64,000 bases of DNA, from the NCBI GenBank assembly GCA_037176725.1, contig JAZBRS010000026.1:106313501-106377500 (forward strand). The letters are read 5' to 3'. The notes beneath the pieces were generated by a model that had not been told where the DNA came from, searched no databases, and worked only from the letters and a program-made list of their open reading frames with translations. Source of the stretch: Posidonia oceanica. Taxonomy: Eukaryota > Streptophyta > Magnoliopsida > Alismatales > Posidoniaceae. Below, in pieces: positions 12,378-25,249 of this stretch. How positions within the stretch are numbered: position 1 is the stretch's first letter; each line of letters starts with the position of its first letter. Made by a program: the position numbers and the translations under genes.

Positions 12378-15300
12378 CCTCCTCCCCATATTCTTTTACG
12401 GGACCTCAGACTCAAGCTGGAAGTGCAGATCCTCTTGCACCATCTGCCCTAATGGGTTCAATGGTTGAATCTGCTGGGGGAGGCTCCTACATTTTGGATG
12501 GGGGCTCATCCCTTGAAATTGCTTCTTCTTCCTCTTCCCCTACCTCCATCTCGAGGCTGCCATCCAGGGAGGGTTCTTTTCCCTTGGATTTGTTTCCTTC
12601 TAGGGAAACCCCTTTTTCTAAGAAAGATCTTACCTCTCTCCCTTCAGAGAGCAATTTCCCTCGATTTCTACGTATGCTTGGAGTGATCTCACTTCGGTAG
12701 ACAGTAGTGATTGTACCTCAACACTTCCAATGGAGGATAAGTCCCAAGGAGATGGATTTTTGGCTCTGGATAAGCAGACCTCTTGTTTAGTTGATCTTTC
12801 AGCTAAACCTAAGCCGTTTCGAACTAAGGCGAGTTCAACCCCTTTTTCTTCTTCTAAGTTGGATCCCTGCCCTTTATCGGCTCTCCAATCGAAGGTCAAT
12901 AGTATTGATAGAGTGGTTGAAGGTACGGCTTCTGCCTCCCCTCTTAGTGAGGGTTTGACTAATCTGACGGAGCGCTTCCCATATCCAACACCAGTAATGG
13001 AGTCTCGGCTAGTCGTCGGCAAAGCAAATCCCAGCGGTGTCTCTTCAAATCTTGGCATTAATTACCCTGTCAGTTGGGTACCAGTAGAGAGGTCGTCTCT
13101 GACGAATGTGGTGTGGCTGATTCGAGAGCCGGCACAATCAATGCACCCCCACCAATATTCAAATAAAAATAATTATTCTTTATTGCCACCTGCTAGAAAA
13201 GCGAAGCAGCATATCAGTAGAGATATGACGCCTCAATCTTTCATTATTAAGGTTGCTGGGTCCTGATTCTGTCCTTTGGCAAGGTTTGAGGATAATTATC
13301 CCCAGCTTAATCCTATCACCCAGTGTCGTAATCGACGGGTATTTATTAATAAGACTCCTCATTCTTTTAACCCCATTGTTCTGAGAGACGACGGTTGGAC
13401 TGTTGTCCACCATCAACACATCAAATCTCTCCTGATCTGCTTCTGCACCGCACATGACAGATGCTTTAAATGTGGGTTGCGTGGGCACGTTAGTTTGATG
13501 TGTAGATTTCAGGGTCACTGTTTTAGGTGTAGTGTGTTTGGCCACTCAGCTGCTGTTTGCAAATTTTATTCGGCTCCTTTACACCTCGTTGCCCTGTCCC
13601 TCACCTTCAACCTCCATCTTCTTCTTCGTCAGCATTTATGGTCGGACGGTCTCCCCACCAACCCATAGTTATTTCTCTATCGGAGGAATACTATGCTCAC
13701 ATGAACTTCTTGTCCACCTGTGCGGTGGTCACCACTAACTATAACAAAATTTCCTAAGAGGGGATGATTGCTAATTTACTAGCCCTTTGGCCTCAGCATA
13801 GGGCGTGGATTCCAAATTTTTGGTCAAGTTTCCCTCCCTAGTGCTTCGTGATGAGGCACTCTCCACGGACTGGACAACATCCTCTAGCATACCTCTTTTG
13901 CGCCATGGAATACTAACATCAATGCTGTCCAGACGTTGGAGGACGAAGGATTCTAGATTCGCATAGAAGGGATTCCGCACTATCTATGGGGTATTAATCT
14001 GTTTTCTAAGATGATCTTTGACTTCACGGATCTCATGGATGTGGATATAAGTCATGAGTACACCTGTTGTCAAGGATATGCCCGGGTTAAGATCACGTTA
14101 CACCTTGGTAGAGAGATGCTGGGAGTCCTTCACTTCTCTTTTCTTCGAAAAGTTTACCCTATTCACTTCAATCGAGTTCTGGATATTTGTCCCCCAGCAT
14201 CAAAGTTTGTCCCTCCGACTGTGACCTTCGCCATGGGCTCTTCTGGCCCTCGAAGTGCAAGGAAGGCGTATGGCAAGATGTTCTGGGGTGAGAGTGGATT
14301 CAGGGATGGCAGAGGGAGTAGAGGAAACTTCAATGTTTGGAAATGCTGGCCAAATTTGCATGGAAAGGGTGGTCATGGACATGGACTTGGTTCGCAGCAT
14401 CCTCCTAGCCTAAAGAATATGAATCGGGCCCCAGCCTCTACCGGTAACACTGGTATCCTCCCCAGGCCAGCTCCAGGCTTGGCCAGTGGGGTGGCTAATC
14501 AGGCTAGGCGTCGGCAACAACCTCCCTCTCATCCTAATGTGGTTGGGGTTCCTCCTAAGGACTTGGCTCAGGCAGCTGGCTCTCTGTCCCCCCATGGTAC
14601 CTCTAGTCGACAGAAGGGTAAGACCCTGGTGTATTATGACAAACTTCCCTCAATGGATGATCGAGAGTCGATGGACACTTCGGCCTCTCTAGGTAAGGAG
14701 CCTGCCTGTATTTCCTTAATGTCAGCTACTTGGAACTGTAAAAAGAAGAAAGCCACAATCAAGGCACTGCTTGCGGCTTTGGTTGATTCTGATGAATCGG
14801 GCGCGGAGGAGGATGTGATGGAGGCATCACGTGTGTCTTCTCATTCTAAGGGAGGTAATATCTCTGCTCATCAGAATCACCCCTGTCGTGCAGCACAAGG
14901 TACCCCTCTATCTACATGGTCCCTCCATGTCCGAGAAAGGTGCATGGTGGGGCAATCTCCTCTTCCTTTGTCTCCTCTATTTCGGCCACTTCTAGAGGTA
15001 GTGTGTCAGGTCGGAGGGATTCTTCCCCCGCTAACTCTATCTTGAACAGTATACTCTCTTGGGATTGCTATGATGACTTTATGAAATTTTGCTCTAAAAT
15101 TAGTATTTTGGTTGAGAATGATAGGGATGCTAAACACTTGCTTAATTTGATTAGAGCTCAGCACAAGCTTCCTCCATTTGATTTAGATGAGGAAAGTGTT
15201 TGTGTGGCTCTCATACATGTCCTACACTGTTAACTAGCTTTGCTGCACCTGTTATAGCAATAGATTTATCTGCCTGCCAACGATTATTTTGCCTTGGAAT

Positions 15301-15962
15301 AGTTGTGGCTTAGGAAGTAGCGCTAAACGTAGGAAGCTTAAAAACTTGGTCTGTATGGCCAAGGTTGATTTTCTTATTATTCTTGAAACCAAAATGGAAT
15401 CCTTCTCTTAGGGAACCTAAGATCTATTGGGGGTGGTAGATTAAATAAGTGGGAATTGCTGCTTGCTCAGGGCCTCTTAGGTGATATATTAATTGGTTGG
15501 GATGAGAATAACCACAAAAATTTGAAAGTTTTCCATGGACAATTCTCAATTTCTAACCATTTTAGGAATCTCTGAGACACATTTGAATGGTGGCTCACAA
15601 GAGTTTATGGCCCATGTTTGAGCCCTTCAAAATTGCTATTCCTTTCTGAACTTAAGCATATTCAGTCTTTTGCTGGTGATAACTGGGCTATTGGGGGGGG
15701 GGGACTTCAATATCACTAGATATTCCCATGAACGTTCTAATGGGTCCTCCTATACATCCCTGATGGATAACTTCAATGATTTCATTGCAAGTGCTAATCT
15801 ACTAGATCTTTCCCTCAATAATTATGCTTATACTTGGTCAACTTTCCAGGCAGATGAGACTCTAGTAAAACTGGATAGATTTTTAATCTCTCCCAATTGA
15901 GAGGCCCGTTTCCCAGTTTCCATCTGCTCTGATAAAGCTCATATTGTTTCCGATCATATCTC

Positions 15963-18900
15963 TGTTGACATCCCATTTTGATAGGCTTGATCAATTGGAA
16001 TCTTCTGGTGACTTCTGGATCCAAATCTAGGTCCAAACCTACACATTCCTTTTCATCCTTCTCTCCAAAACAAGTCCAAACTTAACCTAAAATTACATCC
16101 CTTTCCCAAGTCCAAAAACTACCCAAAAACCATAGGAAAACTCACCATCCCCAACTTAACAAACCTATCCAAGAACCCTCAAATTTTCAAACCAAAACCA
16201 CTCCCAAAAATCCTAGAAAATCTAGGTAAAACTACCCTTTTCTACACCTCAAAACCCTTCCAAAACTTTCCCAAATCCAAATCCAAACCCTAGGTACAAT
16301 ACTAGAGACCCTAGGCCACACACTCCCCAAATTTCACTTCTTTTCTAAACCTCTAACCCCTTCATTTACCCAAATTATCCTTTTCTCTCTCTTGGATTAT
16401 TCTTTTCTCTCTCCTCTCTCTCTCCTGATTATCCTCCTTCTTTTCACCCCCTTCTCTCCCTTCTTCTTGCCTGGCTGTGGGCCCCCTTGTGCATCTATCT
16501 CTTCTGAATCTTATTTATATTTTTATCTTATTTTTAACATTTTCTTTGGCTTTCAAAAAATTATTTTCTTTCAACTCTTCCTTTTCCTCTTTACTCCTCC
16601 ATTTCCCCCTTTTCTCCTTCCTTTTCCTTTTCTTTTCCTTCTCTTTTCCTTTCTTCTACTAAATCCCTAAAAGTCCTTAAAAACCTCTAAAACTCTGAAA
16701 CAAAAGGAAAACAAACCAAAATCCTAAAAGAAATAACTAAAAACATTAAACAAACAATTAAAAACCAAAACCTAACTAAATCTAGCTAAAATGGAAAATT
16801 AAGAATGCAACTTAAAAAATGCAAAACAAACAAAAAGAAAATGCTATAAAATCAGGAAAAAACCAAAATGTAATCAAAACAAGCAAAAGTAAAAATCCTA
16901 CTAAAAAACAATCAAAAACAAGTCCTAAAAGGAAAAGAAAACAATTAAAAATACTAAGGCAAGTAATTAAGAAAAGAAACCTAACTTAACAATCCTAAAA
17001 GGAAACAATTTGAAAACTTAATTTAAAATAATAATAATAATAATAACAAACAATCAAAATTTAAAGAACACCTAATTAAAAACTTAACAAGAAGACCTAA
17101 CCTAAAAAATATTAAAAGAAATTAACAAACAAAATCAAATCTAAAAGGAAACTTAAACAAAACCCTAAAAGATTAAAATCAAAAGCCAAAACTTATCCTA
17201 ATTAATCTGAAAACAATCTTTAAAAAACCCTAATCAAAATCTCAAATATTTAACAAGAAAAACATAATTAAAAAACAATTTAAAAGACCTAAAAAGCATT
17301 TAAACAAATCAAAGACAATTTAAACCCTAAAAACCCTAATCAAAACTAAAACTCTTTAATCTTAATTAACTAATAAAAAACAATCATTAAAAAACTTAAT
17401 CAAAGTCCTAACTTAAAACACAACCATTCTAAAAACCTTTCCCATTTTTATTTTATTTTTATCTTTTTTATTTCCTTCTTCTTTCCCCTCTTCTTTTCCC
17501 TTTCTTCCTCTCTTCCTTTCTTTCTATTTTTTCTTTCTTTTTTTCCTAGGCCTAGTCCAACCCGTTTCACCCCTTCCTCTCCTTCCTTCTTTCTTTTCTT
17601 TTTTTCTTTTATTTCTTCTTTTCCTCAGCTCGCGGCCAAAGCCCAACTCGTTCGCCTTCAGCCTCCTCCTTCCTTCTCCTTCTTCTTCTTCTCCCACAGT
17701 TCTTCTTCCTCTCCCGCCAGTTTCCCTCCTTCTCTTCAAAATTCAATTCTCTCTTCCCTCTCGATCCCATCAGCCTCCAGCTCACTCCTCCTCTCTCAGC
17801 TCTCAGCAGGATCCCTGGGGAGCATTCAATGCGCGTTGCCTCCGGCTGTCCTCACTGCTGCAGCAGCTGCTCCCGCCGGTGGATTTTCAAAATCCAGCGC
17901 GCCCTTCACTCCTTCAGCACCTGTTAAAACCTCAACAATCCTCCTCCTTCACTGCCTTTTGTCGACCGAGAGAGAGCAAGCAATCCAGAGCAAAAGCCAC
18001 CCAGAACTCCCTCCTTCCACTGAAATCGAGCCCTCTTCCTCTTCTTCCCTTTCATCCACACCAGAGCATCCAACAACCCTCAAATTTCTCCCAATTCACC
18101 CCCCAATCTCGGCCAAACTTCCACCATCACAGCCTCCCGTTCCACGACCAAATCCACCCCGAAATCACCCTGAACCACTCTGAAACTACTCACAGAACCC
18201 AACACTTCCCCTTCCAAAATTCCAAACACATCAGACCACTAAATCCCCCCAAACTCCACCCAGCAACTCACCAGAATCCCATCTCACCAAAGCACCAGAG
18301 TCTCAGCCCTAACCCCCACCACAGCCGGAGCCATCCACAGCAAACACTTAGCCCGAATTCTGTCCAGAAAATCAACCCAATCCCAAACTTCCTTTCCAGG
18401 CCTCCACCAGCCCTCCTCTGAATCTAGAAACACTCACCAAGCAACCAGAAGCTCGCTGGTACCCTCCAACTGATCCAGAGAGTAGCGGACACCTCCCCTC
18501 ACCTCCGGCAGCCTCTGTTGAACCCACTGAAGCCGAATCTTCCTCCGGGCTGCAAAACTCCGTTCCAGACATCCAGGAAGCATCGGAGCACATCACTGAG
18601 TGGATCCCAGCACGCCCGAGCCGTCGACAGCATCTGCAACAGCCAGACGAACTCCGCCGGCAATCACTGAAGCAGCTGACGTCGGGGGGACTCCTCAGCC
18701 ACGGAATCAAGTACTGCACTCTCCCATTAGCTTAGTCTCCCTCCTCTCTTGCTTTTCCACCCTTTAGACTAGGGTTCCAGCCCCCCCGCCGCTGCTTCAT
18801 CTTCTTCTCCGGCGAGCTCCGGCTCTGTCTCGTCGCTCCAATTAGCAGAAAGCAGCTCCGATCGTCGCCCGAGGACCGTACGGACCCCAAGATCACGCCG

Positions 18901-21794
18901 GTGCCTTCAGAACGTCCTCCCGTCGCGCCGATCATCCGGTCGACCTCCGGAAGTCCAGCAGCCCTCTATCGAGCTCTCCGGTCTGCTTCAAGCCATGCCG
19001 TGGCTCGCCGACGCTGCAGCAACCTCCATTCGACTCTGGAGCAGGTCGCCCGCCGGTCAGCGCCTCACCAACACCCCTCTTCCTCCCTCAACGGCCGCTG
19101 ATAGCAACTACTACAATGGCCGTCGTTCTGTGTTTTTACTGTAGCGTTATTTTTCTTTACCATGCTATTTTGCCATTAAATTGCATTTTCAACTCTTATT
19201 TTTATTTTATTACATTCTGGTCCTGCCCTCGTTTATAACTCATTTAATTCTGAATTTAAATCTTATTAAATTGCATGAAAAACTTAAAAAACTGTCTAAT
19301 TGCATGTTGGTCCTTCTGCTGTGTTTTCTATTTAAGTTCATTTTAGTTCAGGCCCTTTGGTTTTTCATTATTGCATGTTAGTCCTTTAATTATTAATCTG
19401 ATTTAATGTTTTAATTTTACCTTAGTAAATTGTATTTTTAAACCCTGTCTTTTTCATTATTTGCATTTTAGTCCTCTATTCTGTTAACTTATGCATTTAT
19501 TTTGCATCTTTTCTTACTGCATTGCATCATTTCCCCCATGCATTTTAATTTTTACATATAGGTCCTCCATATCATGCACAGCAGCTGTTAAATCACATTT
19601 TTGCTTATAAAATTGCATTTTAGACCATGCATGTTTAAAAATTACACATAGGTCCTCTACATGTTTATAAAACTCATTTAAATGCATATTTATGCTTATA
19701 AAATTGCATTTTAGACCCTGCATATTTAAAAATTGCACATAAGTCCTCTGTTTGCATTCTCAGACCATTTAAGACCACTTTTTTGCTTACAAAATTGCAT
19801 TTCAACCCCTGCATGTTTCAAAATTGCATGTTAATCCTCCACATGATTTCAAAACTTAACCTAATGCATGTTTACCTTATAAAATTGCATTTTGAACCCT
19901 GCATTTTGCAAAATTGCATTCAGACCCTCCAGTTTTCAAAAACCTTGCATAAAAGCCCCCTAACTTTTCAAAATCTTTGCATTTAGACCCCCACTTTTTC
20001 AAAAATTGCACATAAGTTCCTAAGTTTTCTGAAAAGTCATCCTTAGCTCTTTTCTTACATTTTTGCATGCATTGCACTCATGCATCTTTGCATTTGGCAT
20101 TCTTGCACACACTTAAGCATTCTTAGCTCCCATTTACATGGGAGGACCTGTTTTGCACATCCCTAAGACCTCCTGTGCACCTAGATCCATTCTTCTCCCC
20201 TGTTCTGGCTCCTTTGCCTTGAAACTGGGATATCTTCAGATCTGGCCGTTGGATCTTCTCAACCAAGCTACCTGGACGACCCCGACGGAGCGCTCTTCAG
20301 CATGGACCAAGCAGTTCTTAGATCAGGCTTCAGATTTCCAAGATAAGTTCTCCTGAACCCCTACACAGCATTCATTTGCACACCATTTGTATTGCAAGTA
20401 TTGTTTTTGCTTTCTGATTTCTCGAGCATGTAGATTAGGACTCCCTCTTCTTATCTATCGACTTCGTTTCCTCTTTTCACGTACTCCCAGTGCTTTGTGT
20501 TATGTTTCCCCTGGATTCACCACTAATTGCAACTTTCTTTCTCCTTTTCCACGATCCGATCGCATCGCGAGCTTTTGGCAGCGTGCGAGACACATCGTGG
20601 GACACTTTGGTGGGAAATGGTCACAGAACAGTGGTAATCCCTCCACTTGCTCCTCTTCCCCTTTGTAGGACTTCACACCTACTTTGCGCGGTCTTTAAAC
20701 AGCGTTTGTTCTCACACTTGCGCTGTTTATCTCTCCTTTGCTTCTCCTGCCCTTTCTTTTTGCATCTGCATCTGCATGACTTTATCGATGTTTTATTCTG
20801 CCTATTTTGGCACCGTTCTGCGTGCCCGTTCTGTCTTTGGCACCGTTTTGCGTGCCCGTTCTGTCTTTGGCACCGTTTTACGTGCCCGCTCTGTCTTTGG
20901 CACCGTTTTGCGTGCCTGCTTCGCTTTCGGCACCGTTTTGCGTGCCCGTTTCGCTTTTGGCACCGTTTTACGTGCCCATTCTGTCTTTGGCACTATTTTG
21001 CGTGCCCGCTTTTATTTCCTGCACCGTTTTGCGGGCTGGCTTTGTTCTTTGCACCGTTGCGCGTGCCGCTTCTGTTTCTTACATCGTTTTGCGTGTCTTA
21101 TGCCGTTTTCTCTTGCATATCGCCTGCACCGCTTGGTTTTACCGTCGTTTTACTTTTCGCTTGCATTTGCATATAGGGCAGTGATGCTTACTGCCTGGAG
21201 TTCTCACGGACCAGATCTCGACCAGTTCGGAACACAGACAACGTTGCTGAGCACTTAGACTGCACGTTTACTTTCCTGCATTGCATTCCACCACTTAGAG
21301 CACACCTTTGAGCATTCATTCAGGCATTCATTGGCATTTAGGCATTCAAACCTGTATTTCCCTGCGTATGCGAGCGTAAGCCTATAAAGACCGATTCTCA
21401 GGCGTGTCGGGGGTGCCTAACACCTTCCCCGCACGTAACAGGAGTCTTTGCCCAGTCTTTTGGCCCGCAATGACCTTATTGCCCTTATCCTAGGCATGAG
21501 TCATATCATTTGCATTTGTTTTCTTTTTGCATTGCTTTGCATTGCATCTTTTGCTTGGTTTTGCGTGTTAGCTCACGCATTTCCCTCGATTTTCCTTGTC
21601 TCCCGATAATAGACACGGTGGCGACTCTGAATTGTCTTATCTTCTTCTTTTCTTATCTTTTCTCCTCTGTTTTAAGTATTTTCGAGTCGAGCCTTCCTCC
21701 TCGGACATAGCCGCTTATAGTGAGCCTGATTCCGATTGGTGCACGCAAGCTTCTGGCAGTGTGCATGGACGATCTGAACACCGGGATTACTACA
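15963..21794 (+). mobile_element. Solo LTR of an Ogre/Tat-type Ty3/gypsy element (5.8 kb)
   Basis: Starts TGTTGACATCCC and ends GGGATTACTACA; homologous over its length to the minus-strand LTRs at 44694-50780 and 54798-60802. Flanking pentamers are ATCTC (15958-15962) and ATCCC (21795-21799), a 4/5 target duplication. Internal layout: C/T-rich 16390-16680; A-rich with AAACCCTAA motifs 16680-17450; C/T-rich 17450-17770; GC-rich 17800-19110; TTGCATTTTAGACC-type repeats 19180-20060; 30-bp repeats 20808-21090; conserved terminal block 21362-21445. Near the end, a 42-base insert (about 21741-21782) is absent from the other LTRs. The Pro/Ser/His-rich ORFs of the GC-rich part (17836-18421) are not supported as genes. 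Confidence 0.85.
20808..21090 (+). repeat. 30-bp tandem repeat in solo Ogre LTR (about 9 units)
   Basis: Units of 30 bases containing the inverted repeat GGCACCGTTTTGCGTGCC. Because 30 is divisible by three, several frames on both strands stay open as decapeptide repeats. These are by-products, not proteins. The same array is longer in the other LTR copies (about 15 and 25 units). Confidence 0.9.
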
Positions 21795-24490
21795 ATCCCG
21801 ATTGTGTTAGACACTTGCCCTCCCGATTAGGGGCCATTTCCTTTTAGATTTTATAAATCTTGGCTCCTTAATATTGGCTTTGACTCAATTGTGAGTGAGT
21901 GCTGGAACTCCTTCTCATCAATGGCTAATCCTATTGCCAAATTCTCCTATAAAATCATAGTTGTTAAAGCTAATATTAAACTTGGCTTATTACTTATAGA
22001 GATGACCGTCAGTCTAGGCTTTTAGCTATCGAACAAGAGATACATAACTTGGATTGTCAGGCTAAAACTATCCCTTTGGCCCCACTCCAATTGCAACAGA
22101 AGCTCGGTCTAAGACTTGAACATCTCAATATACTCAAAGCTCAGGAAATTTACTGGAGACAACGATCTCGTATTTAGTGGCTTAAGGAAGGGGATTTAAA
22201 TATCTCCTTTTTTCACAAAGTTGCAAACTCTAGAAGGAGAAGGAATACTATCACTTCCCTTTCTATTGATGGAGTCAGAACTGAGGCATCCCATCTTATT
22301 TGCTCAGCAATCCAAGAGTACTTCTATAAGCTTTTCAATAAATCCCCTTGTTCTTGCTTTAGGATGAACTGGGGTAATCTATTACCTTTCAAAAGTTTAG
22401 ATGCCCATACAACTGAAAGCTCCTTCTGTGAAGAGGAAATCAAACATAGTGTTTTTTCTCTTCCAAGTGATAAGTCTCCAGGGCCTGATGGGTTTCCCTG
22501 TGTTTTTATCAACATTTTTTGGACCTTATCAAAGATGATCTGATAGAGGTCTTCTAATTCCTTCATCAAGCCTCTAACCCTGACACTTTGAAGTATATCA
22601 ATCAAACTTTCATCACCCTTATTGCTAAGAAAATTAATGCAGAGTGTGTCAAAGATTTTAGACCCATTAGTCTTCTGAATAGTAGCTATAAGATTGTTGC
22701 TAAATGCCTAGCTTCCAGGCTTAGCCCTTTGCTGAACACCTTGGTTGATGACTCTCAGAGTGCCTTTTTGAAAGGCCGTAATATTAGTGATTGCTTTATG
22801 GTTGCCCAAGAGACACTACATTTGATTCAATCCTCCCATTCTAAGGGTGTTATGATCAAATTAGACTTTGAAAAAGTATTTGATAATGTCAATTGGGACT
22901 TCCTGCTTAAAGTCTTGGCTGGCTTTGGATTTGGGAAAAAATGGATCTCTTGGATTAGAATGTGCATCTCCACTGTCAAATTTTCTGTGATGATTATTGA
23001 CACCCCTAAAGGCCACTTCAGTTCATCCAATGGTCTAAGGCGAGGGAATCTCTGTCTCCCTTACTCTTTATTTTAGTAACCTACATCCTCAATAGGATGC
23101 TTTGTCTTGGTAAAGACCATAATTTGATCAAAGGAATTAGTTTTCCTCACAATGGCCTAGAGGTCCTTAACATCCAATCTGCGGATGACACCCTCTTATT
23201 CCTTGAGCCAACTGTTGAGTGTATCATTAATCTCAAGCACATTCTATGCTGCTTTCAATTCTGCTTTGGGTTAAAAATCAACTTTCATAAGTCTTCCCTG
23301 ACTAGCATAGGAATTAACAATGAGCTCTCTAATATATTTAGCTTTATTTTGGGTTGTGTTCAATCCACCCTACCTATCAGTTATCTTGGCATGCCTCTTC
23401 ATTTTAAGAAGGCCTCGTTTAATGATTGGGCTATCGTCCTAGATAAGTTAAATGCTAGGCTTGACAGTTGGAAAGGGAGATATCTCTCCCTTGGGGTCGT
23501 CTTACCTTACTAAATTCAGTTCTATCTGCAATTCCTACTTACTATCTTTCTGTCATTCATCTTCCAACCAAGGTGGTTAAGGAGATAGATAAAATCTGAA
23601 AGTGTTTCCTTTGGAAACCCTACGCATCAACTAGCAATGGCTATCATTTGGTTAGATGGCAGAATGTTTGTAGGTACAAGGAACAGGATGGTTTGGGTGT
23701 TATCAACTTATACTCTTTTAACATGGCTCTCAAATGTAAATTGCTTTGGAAACTTCTCTCCAATAGGGACAATTTGAAGTGGTGTCGGATTCTCAGGTGT
23801 AGATATTTACCTAATCCCAATATTGGGGCAATTCTAAATGTTTCTTCTAATAATGCCTCCCTAATCTGGAAGGAACATAGAGCCTGTTATAAGATTGTTA
23901 ATACTTTTAGTTCTTATGTAGTAAACAATAGTAGCTTTGTTCTCTTCTAGGAAAGCAGGTGGCATGATTATAGTCTTCTAAAATTTATGTTCCCTGATCT
24001 CTACTCTCTAGTTAAATGCAAAAAATGGTCATTGGCCAGGATGATATCTTCATTATAGGTTAGAGGTATTGATCTTTTTTACTCTAGCCCTAACTTATCT
24101 TCAGCTATTCTTTTGCAACTGGGTAAGCTCATTAACTCTATCATTACTTCTCCTGAGAAGGATTCTATCTCCTAGTGTCTTACCCAGTCTATGGACTTCT
24201 CTGTCAAGAGTTGTTACGATATCTTAAATGATGGAGGACTTCAGTCTCCTTTTAAAACAAGGATCTGGAAGAGCACAACGCTCTTAAAAGTGAAGATTTT
24301 TGCTTGGCTTGCCCTTAAAGACAAAATTCCATCCAATGCCAACCTTGCTAGAAGGGGTTGGAATGGCCCTGTTCACTACGAGATCTGTGGCTATCATCTT
24401 GAATCTACAACCCATATCTTCCTCTTTTGCTCCCATGCTACTGCTCTTTGCACTTCTTACTCCATAATGCCAATTCCTTATTAGCAAATT

Positions 24491-25143
24491 TTAGCTTAAT
24501 TAGCTCATGTTTTTTCTTTGAAAAATCATCTTAAGTTCAATATCGAGTCCAAGTGTTGAAACACTCACATTCTGGTGACTTGTTGAACACTCTGGTTACA
24601 CTGCAATACTTTTATATTTTGTAATAAATCTAGATATATTAACTCAATATTTCTTGATCTCATGTCTTTAACTGCTTTTTGATTAGATATTGATCTCTCC
24701 AGGCAAGGTGCAGCTATCTCCTCCTCGGTTGTTGACCTTCACAATATGCAGCAAAATTGGGAGATGGTGCATGCAAGTCTGGGTCAACCTTCTGCTAGTG
24801 ATTTTCGTGCGGAGGCCAATAGATCTGCTGAGTTGGATGACTAGGACAGGGGAGATGGTACTTCCATCGCTGGCTTGCCCTCTTAGTTCTGCTAGAGGGC
24901 TTCATGCGTTCTTTTGTGAAGGATTTCTATCCTCTTGTTTTGTTGGTTATGTTGTCTCGTGATCTGTACTTTGTTTGGAGACTGTTGCTCTATTTTGGTC
25001 TCTGATGAGAGAATATTGTTTAATTTTGTCTCCCTGTATGGGGAAGAATAACCATATATTCTGCCTGACAATGGTACTCATAACTAGGTTTATTTTAATT
25101 ATATATAATATTATACCGTTTTCAAAAAAACATACATTCTCTT
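24491..25143 (+). other. LINE 3' UTR, A-run and right target-site duplication
   Basis: No open frame of note. It ends in CCGTTTTCAAAAAAA followed by the second copy of the target duplication (25130-25143). Confidence 0.7.
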
Positions 25144-25249
25144 CTAATACATCACATTTAAATTATGACGTAACAATAATGTGTGTTAATAAGACGACTT
25201 AAAGAATATACTTATTTTCTTCCAACGATGGGGCAATTCCACATCCTTC

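Larger units (their letters stand above)
7347..15045 (+). pseudogene. LINE ORF1 (gag-like, CCHC), interrupted and frameshifted
   Basis: It begins in the frame starting at 7347 and is broken at 7538 by the copia. It resumes open at 12383 to about 12700, then continues in other frames: 12730-13266, 13276-13668 and 14011-15045. Two CX2CX4HX4C zinc knuckles (CFKCGLRGHVSLMC and CFRCSVFGHSAAVC) lie near 13460-13560. Around 13950-14100 is a segment reading like the plant LINE ORF1 motif (an EGIPHYLWG-type stretch). The rest is Pro/Ser/Gly-rich. It would be the nucleic-acid-binding protein of the LINE ribonucleoprotein. At least three frame changes and several stops make it inactive. Confidence 0.75.
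15284..24490 (+). pseudogene. LINE ORF2 (AP-endonuclease, reverse transcriptase, zf-RVT), interrupted
   Basis: The endonuclease starts near 15284 (WNSCGLGS, then ILETKM with the catalytic Glu) and continues through GGGGDFN near 15700, LDRFLIS and SDH at the insertion point. After the solo LTR the linker GPFPFRFYKSW is at about 21830. RT motifs are PGPDGFP near 22475, DFRPISLLN near 22655, SAFLKGR near 22760 and LDFEKVFD near 22865. A degenerate GLRRGN follows near 23035, and the active-site box reads SADDT near 23187 where YADDT is expected. A zf-RVT domain lies at 24191-24490. Stops, frameshifts and the Tyr-to-Ser change at the active site make it inactive. Confidence 0.82.
7283..25129 (+). 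mobile_element. L1-like LINE, near full length, split by two nested LTR insertions
   Basis: Three pieces, 7283-7538, 12383-15962 and 21795-25129, together about 7.2 kb. They hold ORF1 (Pro/Ser-rich leader, two CCHC knuckles, RNA-binding-type region), then ORF2 (AP-endonuclease, reverse transcriptase, zf-RVT domain), then a 3' UTR ending in TTCAAAAAAA. Removing the copia and one CCTCC copy restores a continuous reading frame across the first junction. Removing the solo LTR does the same across the second, at the endonuclease SDH motif. Several stops and frameshifts show it is dead. The copia and solo LTR are younger than the LINE; their order relative to each other is not given by nesting. Confidence 0.85.

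Noticed and set aside
14011..15045. 344-residue ORF as a possible host gene
   Set aside because: It continues LINE ORF1 in order and composition, between the zinc knuckles and the endonuclease.
16680..17440. AAACCCTAA-like motifs as interstitial telomere sequence
   Set aside because: Scattered and interrupted in an A-rich LTR segment with no tandem TTTAGGG array.
17836..18421. Pro/Ser/His-rich ORFs in GC-rich DNA (also 47639-48867 and 57837-58663)
   Set aside because: They lie inside homologous LTR segments, differ in frame and sequence between copies, and have no shared protein.
24690..24962. 90-residue ORF after the zf-RVT domain as a separate gene
   Set aside because: It lies in the LINE tail between the RT domain and the A-run, with no independent features.
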